Origin: Candidatus Delongbacteria bacterium
GTDB taxonomy: Bacteria > UBA4055
Direction of reading: 5' to 3'
DNA: 64,000 bases
Assembly (NCBI GenBank): GCA_016937995.1
Contig: JAFGVM010000057.1
Coordinates: 1-64,000, forward strand
Made by a program: the position numbers and the translations under genes. The notes beneath the pieces were generated by a model. That model searched no databases, was not told the origin of the DNA, and saw nothing but the letters and a program-made list of their open reading frames with translations. Shown here piece by piece: positions 57,826 through 64,000 of the stretch (position 1 is its first letter; every line of letters starts with the position of its first letter).

Positions 57826-57948
57826 CAGACTGTTGAAAAGCTTCGCATATCTTCATCCCAATCATATTTCTTTTCATGTCGCTTGGGTCATACAAGCTCA
57901 ATTAAGAAATAAATTTGCTCTTTGATCTGCTTGTTTTTGAACAGTCTG
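57826..57948. repeat. Noncoding segment bounded by CAGACTGTT inverted repeats
   Basis: In the 307-base gap between hprK and folE, CAGACTGTTGAAAA (57826-57839) faces TTTTTGAACAGTCTG (57934-57948): nine exact base pairs extended by four more after one mismatch. The 123-base segment resembles a small nonautonomous element or a large hairpin. No gene or transposase is found in it. The remainder of the gap shows no feature I can support. Confidence 0.4.
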
Positions 57949-58107
57949 TGCTCATTTTGACAAACTCGATGCAATATGTCGAACACTGTCCTTATAAATT
58001 TAAGTAACATTCAGTAGTATAACAATAAAAATATATTGGGTAAACGGATCATTTTGTATTATCTTACGGGTTGTATTTGGTTTAATAATGAATGTGAGAA
58101 ATATATC

Positions 58108-58671
58108 ATGCCTGAAACGACTAATAAACTTAAAGATCATTTTAAAGGAATTCTTTCTGATATCGGTGAAGATCTGAACAGGGACGGATTACGGACAACT
58201 CCAGAGAGAGCGGCCAAAGCTTTCAGATTCCTTACGAAAGGATACTCTGAAGATATTGATAAAGTTGTAAATGGAGCTATTTTTGAAACTTCAAACGATG
58301 ATATGGTGATCGTAAAGGATATTGAACTTTATTCTCTTTGCGAACATCATTTGCTCCCGTTCATAGGTAAATGTCATGTCGCATACATACCGAATGGTAA
58401 AGTCCTTGGATTATCTAAAGTCGCAAGGATCGTTGACGTATTTTCAAGAAGGCTTCAAATACAGGAAAATCTTGTAAGGCAGATCGCTGAAACTATCCTG
58501 AAATATACAGATGCAGAGGGTGTAGGTGTTGTAATTGAAGCTCAACATTTATGCATGATGATGAGAGGTGTTGAGAAGCAAAATTCTGTCATGACAACTT
58601 CGTGTATGCTGGGTTCGTTCAGGGACGAAAATGCTACACGATCAGAGTTTCTAAGCCTGATAGGAAAATGA
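58108..58671 (+). CDS. folE: GTP cyclohydrolase I
   Basis: FolE converts GTP to dihydroneopterin triphosphate, the first step of folate (and queuosine/pterin) synthesis. The start at 58108 gives [20 protein letters not shown]; a longer frame to 58036 adds 24 non-conserved residues. The family set is present: [20 protein letters not shown], zinc site [40 protein letters not shown] and [20 protein letters not shown]. Length 187 is standard. FolB and a pteridine-reductase-like SDR follow after a repeat-rich gap. Confidence 0.96.
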   Translation: MPETTNKLKDHFKGILSDIGEDLNRDGLRTTPERAAKAFRFLTKGYSEDIDKVVNGAIFETSNDDMVIVKDIELYSLCEHHLLPFIGKCHVAYIPNGKVLGLSKVARIVDVFSRRLQIQENLVRQIAETILKYTDAEGVGVVIEAQHLCMMMRGVEKQNSVMTTSCMLGSFRDENATRSEFLSLIGK

Positions 58672-58673
58672 TG

Positions 58674-58827
58674 AATATTCAATAATCAACACGGAATGTT
58701 CAATATCCAAGGGAAACTGTAGGGGACGATTTCTTTTCGTCCCCAAACATCCCGTAAAGACGTGATTTATCACGTCTCGTATAAAAAAAATAGATTGCCA
58801 CGGATTATAAATAATCCTCGCAATGAC
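58674..58827. repeat. Four consecutive palindromic intergenic repeats
   Basis: Between folE and the SDR gene are four units. AATATTCAATAATCAACACG with GAATGTTCAATATCCAA is at 58674-58710. GGGGACGA...TCGTCCCC is at about 58721-58744. AGACGTGATTTATCACGTCT is at 58758-58777. The ATTGCCACGG...CTCGCAATGAC unit is at 58794-58827. The first recurs at 28077-28104 and 61742-61775, the last at 1381-1410. Confidence 0.75.
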
Positions 58828-58838
58828 AAAGGAAAGTA

Positions 58839-59555
58839 ATGAATAAAGCAGCGTTAATAACCGGTGCAGCAAAAAGAATCGGAGCACAAATTGCTATTGA
58901 ACTGGCAAGATCTGGATATGATATTGCTCTGCATTATAATTCATCCGAGCAAGATGCTCTACAAACCCAGAAAACAATTCTTGAAAATGGAGTTCAATGC
59001 AGTCTGTTCAAAGGTGACTTAGGAGATAAAATCTACTTGTCAGAGTTGATCAAAGTTGCCTATTCTACTTTCCCTAATTTATCAGTATTGGTAAATAACG
59101 CATCCATATTCAAAAGAGCATCTATTACGGATACTAAATTTGAAATGTTTGAAGAACTTATAGATGTTAATCTCAAAGCACCTTATTTTCTGATCAAAGA
59201 ATTTTCATCAATGTGCGGTTCAGGCAATGTTGTAAATATCCTGGACACAAAGATAACAAAGAGTCAAAATGTTTATGCTGCGTATATCTTGTCAAGAAAA
59301 TCTTTGGCATATCTGACAGAAATGGCAGCTGTTGAATTTGCACCCGGTATAAGAGTAAACGGAATTTGTCCCGGCCTTATCCTGCCGGCTGTTAACGAAA
59401 GTAAAGAGTATGTTGAACGACTATCACAAAAGAACCTGCTTAAGAGAAAAGGATCTCCTGAAAATATTACTTCTACAGTGAAATTTATTCTCGAGAATGA
59501 TTTTCTGACCGGAGAGATCATTAAGGTAGATGGAGGAGAGAACTTGATATGGTAA
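58839..59555 (+). CDS. Short-chain dehydrogenase, pteridine-reductase-like
   Basis: An SDR of 238 residues. The nucleotide motif AALITGAAKRIGAQIAIELA has the TGAAKRIG form typical of pteridine reductases and FolM (dihydromonapterin reductase), LVNNASIFKRASI follows, and the catalytic pair is in YAAYILSRKSLAYL (Tyr...Lys spacing YxxxSRK). The end (FLTGEIIKVDGGENLIW) is the usual SDR end. Between folE and folB, a role as dihydrofolate/dihydromonapterin reductase is likely, possibly replacing a missing DHFR. AGGAAAGTA precedes the ATG, and it overlaps folB by 7 bases. Confidence 0.85.
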   Translation: MNKAALITGAAKRIGAQIAIELARSGYDIALHYNSSEQDALQTQKTILENGVQCSLFKGDLGDKIYLSELIKVAYSTFPNLSVLVNNASIFKRASITDTKFEMFEELIDVNLKAPYFLIKEFSSMCGSGNVVNILDTKITKSQNVYAAYILSRKSLAYLTEMAAVEFAPGIRVNGICPGLILPAVNESKEYVERLSQKNLLKRKGSPENITSTVKFILENDFLTGEIIKVDGGENLIW

Positions 59556-59890
59556 TATCAATCAAGAATATCAAAGCTGATGTAATTGTTGGAACTTTGG
59601 ATCAGGAGAGAATGTACCCTCAAACGATCGAATTGGATATTGAATTTGAATATGATGCAGGTAAGGCAGCAGAAACAGATGATTTTAATTATGCCGTAGA
59701 TTATAAGGAATTAACAGATGAAATCCTTGAATATCTTAAAGGAACTAAGTTTTATCTGATAGAAACTTTAGTGAGCAGGATCACAGAAAAGCTGAAGAAC
59801 AAAGAACATATTACTTCAGGAAAAGTAATCTTACGAAAACCTAAAGCATTGAATTGTGCTGAATATGTAAGTGTTGAAGGAACATTTTAG
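59549..59890 (+). CDS. folB: Dihydroneopterin aldolase
   Basis: FolB cleaves dihydroneopterin to 6-hydroxymethyl-dihydropterin and glycolaldehyde. The 113 residues show the family fold: SIKNIKADVIVGTLDQERMY, PQTIELDIEFEYD, FNYAVDYKELTDEIL and ETLVSRITEKL. The usual GxxxxER appears as GTLDQER, with the active-site Glu kept. The start overlaps the SDR stop by 7 bases, so folE, SDR and folB belong to one pathway and at least two are cotranscribed. FolK and FolP are not in the window. Confidence 0.93.
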   Translation: MVISIKNIKADVIVGTLDQERMYPQTIELDIEFEYDAGKAAETDDFNYAVDYKELTDEILEYLKGTKFYLIETLVSRITEKLKNKEHITSGKVILRKPKALNCAEYVSVEGTF

Positions 59891-59958
59891 TGTTTGTTAG
59901 TTATAAGTAAATAGCTTATATTGTCGCAAATTTAGAATTAAGTAAAAGGAGATAAAAA

Positions 59959-60588
59959 ATGAAGAAATTAACTATGATGATATTTCTGTTGGCAATGGTG
60001 TCAATGTATTCTCAGGGTAAAATTGGAGCAATAAAAGCGGGAATGTTCTTTCCGGGAGCTTGTGAAGGTGGATTTGATCTAGGTATTGAATATGGATTAC
60101 ATATAGATACAAATCTGGATGTGTCAGTTGAAATGGACTGGTTTAAAAAAGATTTCGAAGATAAAGAGATCAAGGATGAATATGAAAATGTTCCGGGTTT
60201 AACAGCAACCGATCTAAGGACCCTAAGTGAAACAACGATTTATGATTTCCCTGTCCTGGTTATGGTTACTGCGAAATTTCCAATTAATTTTAACTATAAA
60301 TGGTTTGCAACAGGTGGATTAGGAGCTGAAATGCTCTACGCTTCTTATACAACTTTTGATGATGATGATAAATCAGAGCTTGCTTTCGATTTTAACTGGC
60401 GACTGGGTGGTGGTATGATTTATAACCTTGGTGAAAGATCTGAAGTTTTGGCAGAAGTTGGATACCATTATTCAAAACCAAGCTATGAGTATGAAGATGA
60501 TTATGCCGGTACTACATATACTTTTAAAAGAGAATATGACATGAGTGGTATCTTCGGCAGAATGGGTGTAAGGTTTTTCTTTAACTAA
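59959..60588 (+). CDS. Predicted outer-membrane beta-barrel protein
   Basis: A signal peptide (MKKLTMMIFLLAMVSMYSQ) is followed by ~190 residues of short amphipathic strands with acidic turns (TTFDDDDKSELAFDFNWRLG, GMIYNLGERSEVLAEVGYHY) and a C-terminal aromatic (FGRMGVRFFFN). Such proteins belong to the OmpW/porin-like small barrels; the specific role is unknown. GGAGATAAAAA precedes the ATG. It resembles the products of 12230-12787 and 61828-62370 in size and plan. Confidence 0.75.
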   Translation: MKKLTMMIFLLAMVSMYSQGKIGAIKAGMFFPGACEGGFDLGIEYGLHIDTNLDVSVEMDWFKKDFEDKEIKDEYENVPGLTATDLRTLSETTIYDFPVLVMVTAKFPINFNYKWFATGGLGAEMLYASYTTFDDDDKSELAFDFNWRLGGGMIYNLGERSEVLAEVGYHYSKPSYEYEDDYAGTTYTFKREYDMSGIFGRMGVRFFFN

Positions 60589-60613
60589 CGAAGAATAATA
60601 AGGATGTGATTTT

Positions 60614-61741
60614 ATGAAATATGGTAATTTTTTGTTTTCAAGTGAATCGGTAACAGAAGGTCATCCTGATAAGATAGCTGACCAGATTTCTGATGCTATT
60701 CTTGATGCAGCATTAAGAGATGACCCTATGAGCAGGGTCGCGATAGAAACTTTCGTAACTACCGGACTGGTTGTAGTAGGTGGGGAAATGACTACTAAAA
60801 CATATATAGATATACCTACAACAGTCAGAAATACGATCAAAGAGATCGGTTACGATGATTCCAGAATGGGTTTTGATTATAATACTTGCGGTGTAATTTC
60901 CACAATAGATCAGCAAAGTCCGGATATTGCTCTCGGAGTTGACAGGGATGGAGCAGGTGATCAGGGTTTAATGTTCGGGTTCGCTTGTAACGAAACCCCG
61001 GAGTATATGCCACTACCGATCGTTCTTGCTCACAAACTTACTAAGAAGCTGTCTCAATGCAGAAAAGAAGGTAATCTGGAATTCTTAAGGCCTGATGGAA
61101 AGTCTCAGGTATCAGTTGACTATAAAGACTGGAAACCTGAATCAATAAATACAGTTGTAGTATCAACTCAACATTCAGATACGATCAGTCATTCAGATCT
61201 TAGCTCAAAGGTAAAAAAACACGTTATCGAACCGGTTATTTCAGAGATGTTCGAAACACATGACTATAAAACCTATATCAATCCAACAGGACATTTTGTT
61301 ATTGGTGGTCCTATGGGTGATGCCGGACTTACCGGTAGAAAGATCATTGTCGATACATACGGAGGTTATGCAAGACACGGTGGAGGTGCTTTTAGCGGAA
61401 AAGATGCTACAAAGGTTGACAGATCAGCTGCTTATATGGCACGATATATTGCAAAAAATATTGTAGCGTCAGGACTCGCAGAAAAACTTGAGATACAACT
61501 TGCTTATGCAATTGGTGTAGCAGAACCAGTTTCAATAATGGCTGAAACTTTCAGGACAGGAAAGGTTAGCGGTGAGGATATCGTAAAGCTGATCAGAAAG
61601 CATTTTGACCTTACACCGAAAGGTATTATTAAGAAATTAGACTTAAGAAAACCTGTGTTCAAAGAAACAGCTGCTTATGGTCATTTTGGAAGGGATCAGT
61701 TCAGTTGGGAAAAACTTGATATGGTGGATAAACTGGCATAG
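60614..61741 (+). CDS. metK: S-adenosylmethionine synthetase
   Basis: MetK makes S-adenosylmethionine from methionine and ATP. Family motifs: [60 protein letters not shown] and [20 protein letters not shown]. The length of 375 is normal. AAGGATGTGATTTT precedes the ATG. It is 26 bases after the barrel gene; no SAM riboswitch is apparent upstream. Confidence 0.97.
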   Translation: MKYGNFLFSSESVTEGHPDKIADQISDAILDAALRDDPMSRVAIETFVTTGLVVVGGEMTTKTYIDIPTTVRNTIKEIGYDDSRMGFDYNTCGVISTIDQQSPDIALGVDRDGAGDQGLMFGFACNETPEYMPLPIVLAHKLTKKLSQCRKEGNLEFLRPDGKSQVSVDYKDWKPESINTVVVSTQHSDTISHSDLSSKVKKHVIEPVISEMFETHDYKTYINPTGHFVIGGPMGDAGLTGRKIIVDTYGGYARHGGGAFSGKDATKVDRSAAYMARYIAKNIVASGLAEKLEIQLAYAIGVAEPVSIMAETFRTGKVSGEDIVKLIRKHFDLTPKGIIKKLDLRKPVFKETAAYGHFGRDQFSWEKLDMVDKLA

Positions 61742-61775
61742 CAATAATCAATGTCCAACACGGAATATCCAATTA
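61742..61775. repeat. Dispersed palindromic repeat after metK
   Basis: CAATAATCAATGTCCAACAC followed by GGAATATCCAATTA is a third copy of the CAACACGGAAT unit also at 28077-28104 and 58674-58710. It lies in the gap between metK and the barrel gene, next to a GGGCACAAC...TTGTGACC imperfect hairpin. Confidence 0.65.
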
Positions 61776-61827
61776 TGAAGGGATTTGTAAGGGCACAACA
61801 ATTTGTGACCGATACACATAAAAGAAC

Positions 61828-62370
61828 ATGAAAAAACTTTTTATAATAATATTACTTCTCAACTTTATAGCCTTATTTTCAGGTGAGTTCGACCTGTTCA
61901 AAGAAAAAAAGGCGCAGGATCAAAGTTTGTACAAGGACCTGAAACACAATAAAATAAGATTGTCCTATACTCTGTTCCCTGCAAGCTACAATAAAATTGG
62001 TTTTGCAGTAGAAGAATACATAACGAAAAGACTTGGTTTTATGATCGAAGCTGATTTTTCAGATGAAGGATCAACCATGAAGGAAAAAGCTGAGATAATA
62101 ATTGCAGGATCTTACCGTCTTACAAAAAGAGTTAGAACTTGGGTCTTTCAGGGAAATTTAGGTCTTTCGTTCAATGATGATGTTGCTTATGATAATGGTA
62201 TGAGCAAAGGATTCAGGACTAATCATATGTACGGCAGATTTACAGTTGAATACTTATTCAAGAACGGATTAGGATTTGACTTTTCCATGGTTGGAAGAAT
62301 GCCAATAGAATTTGATATTAATGAGGATATGTCACCTCAACATTCCATAGGAATACTTTTTAATTTCTAA
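61828..62370 (+). CDS. Small predicted outer-membrane beta-barrel protein
   Basis: A signal peptide (MKKLFIIILLLNFIALFSG) leads to ~160 residues with the strand-turn pattern of small barrels (YTLFPASYNKIGFAVEEYIT, FGLSFNDDVAYDNGMSKGF, FDFSMVGRMPIEFDIN) and a final aromatic (IGILFNF). An initial charged segment (FDLFKEKKAQDQSLYKDLKH) is exposed. The role is unknown. There is no strong ribosome binding site. The next gene starts 24 bases later with a TTG. Confidence 0.7.
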   Translation: MKKLFIIILLLNFIALFSGEFDLFKEKKAQDQSLYKDLKHNKIRLSYTLFPASYNKIGFAVEEYITKRLGFMIEADFSDEGSTMKEKAEIIIAGSYRLTKRVRTWVFQGNLGLSFNDDVAYDNGMSKGFRTNHMYGRFTVEYLFKNGLGFDFSMVGRMPIEFDINEDMSPQHSIGILFNF

Positions 62371-62393
62371 ATAACAAAACCGGCTGAACTAAA

Positions 62394-64000
62394 TTGAAAT
62401 ATTTTACGATACTCATACTGATATTAGCATTATCATTTTTTTATGTTCTTACGATAAAAAACAGTGATTCAGAACCTGAAATTTCGAAAATTAAATTGAT
62501 CTCTGAAATTGACACAAGTTTGATCGCAGAGGTTCCATACAATGATTTTTTAAAAAATATAGACATTGATGTTAAAAATTCATATTTTACAAAGAGTAAT
62601 ATTTTGATCGACAGTATGGAATATTTTGCTGAAGTTTTAGTAGCAAATGAAGATTCTTTGATATTCGAAATACCAAAAGAATTTAAAAATAGTGATATAT
62701 ATGTTGAGTTTAATTCATTTTCAACGGTCAACTCAGGTTCTGTTTCGATAAAGCATGATCAGAAGCTAAAAAAGGTGGTCTTAGAAGAAACTACTTTTAC
62801 AAAACATAGAATTTTTCTTGGCAAGGTGAAGTCAAGCATAGTTGTGCAGCAAAGTAGATCTACTTACATTTTTAATTTTAGATTATTAAGATCAGTTAAA
62901 CCCCGATGGGACAGAAAAAAGAAGAAAAGCATTGTTATATTTGATATTGCTGGTCTAAAAGACAGTCTCATAAGTGATACTACAGCTTTTCCATTACTTT
63001 CAAAAATACGATCCAGATCAAAATATTTTCCAAAAACTTTTTTGCAATCTTTAAATAGATATGAATCAAAAGTTTCATTCTTAAAATGCCTTGATACCTA
63101 TTTAAATCTTGATAATTTTCCACCATATAAGGATGAAAAAACAATAATAATGGATAGTTTGAGATATTCATCTTTGCCTGAGATCTATGATCTGTCAGGA
63201 TATAATACACATTTTTACGGTAGCAGATCTGAAAATGATAACGGGATCATCACAATGTTCAATAACTCTTCTGTTTTCTTTCACGATCCCGGAAGCAACA
63301 GTCATATGATCAAAAAATTTTATAACGATATAAACGAAAATAAAAATGCTGAAAATTTTTACTTTTTAGATCTTAATTGCGAAACAGATGACCATAATTT
63401 ATACTTGAGAAATATTGATTATTTCCTGCGGGAATATTTTTTCTACGTTAAAACCAAAGTGAATCTGAATGACTACATTTTCATATTTATATCAAGTTCC
63501 TCGGATAAAATTTATGAACCTCTTATAACTATGTTCTATTCTGAGGGTAACATTGAGCCTGTAAGAATAACAGCAAGAATAAATTTAACTGATGTTGCCA
63601 AAACGATCCTTAATTATTCAAAATTAAGATCCCCTGATCATTTTAACGGTAATGATCTAAGTTCTACATCAGAAATTGAAAGCAGAATGAGTATTTTAGG
63701 ATCAGAACTCGATACACTGATATTTTATGACGAAAAGTTCATTTACAAAAAACAAAAGTACTCAGAGAATTTTAAATTAGAAACGATAGCTGAAGAAACT
63801 TATATTGTTAGAAAAAAACAGGATATTGAACATGATTACAAAGAAGCTGTTTTACGGGAATACGAAGGTGACTATGTAAAATATTTTATATTCAGAAACA
63901 ACAGTGAAAAGGTGAAGAATTATAATATAAAAATAAATTCGAAAAGCAGATTCGTTCCATTTAATAATATTGAGGATTATTATTCTCAGAAAAAGAAACG
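62394..64000 (+). CDS. Membrane-anchored protein resembling a degenerate sulfatase (incomplete)
   Basis: This frame is open from TTG 62394 to the end of the window without a stop (over 535 codons), so its 3' end lies beyond. It begins MKYFTILILILALSFFYVLT, a signal anchor. Residues ~185-440 follow the order of the alkaline-phosphatase/sulfatase superfamily: a KKKSIVIFDIAGLKDSLISD segment where sulfatases have the metal and formylglycine start, FFHDPGSNSH, ENFYFLDLNCETDDHNLYLR (compare the PFFLYVHY-type segment), DYIFIFISSSSDKIYEPLIT and INLTDVAKTILNY. The catalytic Cys/Ser-Pro-Ser-Arg and the late metal Asp-His-Gly are replaced. It is either a pseudoenzyme or a distant homologue. TTG is weakly supported; no better start is upstream. 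Confidence 0.6.
   Translation, partial: MKYFTILILILALSFFYVLTIKNSDSEPEISKIKLISEIDTSLIAEVPYNDFLKNIDIDVKNSYFTKSNILIDSMEYFAEVLVANEDSLIFEIPKEFKNSDIYVEFNSFSTVNSGSVSIKHDQKLKKVVLEETTFTKHRIFLGKVKSSIVVQQSRSTYIFNFRLLRSVKPRWDRKKKKSIVIFDIAGLKDSLISDTTAFPLLSKIRSRSKYFPKTFLQSLNRYESKVSFLKCLDTYLNLDNFPPYKDEKTIIMDSLRYSSLPEIYDLSGYNTHFYGSRSENDNGIITMFNNSSVFFHDPGSNSHMIKKFYNDINENKNAENFYFLDLNCETDDHNLYLRNIDYFLREYFFYVKTKVNLNDYIFIFISSSSDKIYEPLITMFYSEGNIEPVRITARINLTDVAKTILNYSKLRSPDHFNGNDLSSTSEIESRMSILGSELDTLIFYDEKFIYKKQKYSENFKLETIAEETYIVRKKQDIEHDYKEAVLREYEGDYVKYFIFRNNSEKVKNYNIKINSKSRFVPFNNIEDYYSQKKK

Noticed and set aside
60589-60613. SAM riboswitch upstream of metK
   Set aside because: Only 25 bases separate metK from the preceding gene, too short for any known SAM riboswitch.

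Overview
The window reads as a chromosome segment of an AT-rich, Gram-negative, didermic bacterium. LpxK, two TonB proteins with ExbB/ExbD, several small predicted outer-membrane barrels and a PorV/PorQ-like protein show an outer membrane. The PorV/PorQ-like protein, the C10 peptidase, the short primary sigma factor without region 1.1 and a 35-residue bTHX ribosomal protein point to the FCB superphylum (a Delongbacteria- or Cloacimonadota-like lineage is my inference). Unlike typical Bacteroidota, the genes here use clear GGAGG-type ribosome binding sites and TTGACA-N17-TAtnnT promoters. No rRNA, tRNA, CRISPR array or intact insertion sequence was found.

Layout. 1-2.5 kb is an accessory edge: a 5'-truncated TPR gene, a YkgJ-type cysteine-cluster protein, palindromic repeats and a BRO-N/antirepressor-like gene. 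2.5-9.9 kb (minus strand) holds radA, a VWA-like membrane protein, an unknown single-pass protein and priA, whose conserved N-terminus extends past any normal start codon. 10-13 kb (plus) has a multi-zinc-ribbon membrane protein, a small barrel and a lipoprotein. 13.1-17.8 kb (minus) is the aspS-xseB-fmt-pyk operon. 18-24.6 kb (plus) is the energy-transduction region: a lipoprotein, exbB-exbD-exbD-tonB, purD, a second tonB and two exported unknowns. 24.7-30.8 kb carries a UMF1-family transporter, metG, yraN, an aminotransferase and a second YkgJ protein.

30.8-33.9 kb (minus) is a compact operon: leuD-like gene, plsC-like acyltransferase, ArsR regulator, thioredoxin-fold lipoprotein and glycosyltransferase. 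34-36.7 kb has an exported unknown, rsgA, bTHX and a two-gene unit of a two-helix membrane protein and a superoxide-reductase-like exported protein. 36.7-41.6 kb (minus) has thioredoxin-like, VOC, ACT-like and SGNH genes and ppdK, whose C-terminus is a His/Asp/Cys-rich tail. 42-48.3 kb holds rpoD, valS, a PorV-like gene with ssb, and an orphan ABC ATPase. 48.5-52.4 kb holds a 1147-residue C10 protease and a coiled-coil exported protein. 52.5-57.8 kb has an HDOD protein and the operon hprK-EIIA-DUF3108-lpxK-FeS reductase. 58-62 kb has folE, a pteridine-reductase-like SDR, folB, two barrels and metK. An unfinished gene resembling a degenerate sulfatase runs off the end.

Most of the window is housekeeping (translation, replication restart, recombination, pyruvate metabolism, folate and SAM synthesis) mixed with envelope genes without assigned function. 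The least explained parts are the zinc-ribbon membrane protein, the sulfatase-like gene at the end, the small redox-like pair at 36.1-36.7 kb, the PPDK tail and the missing priA start codon.
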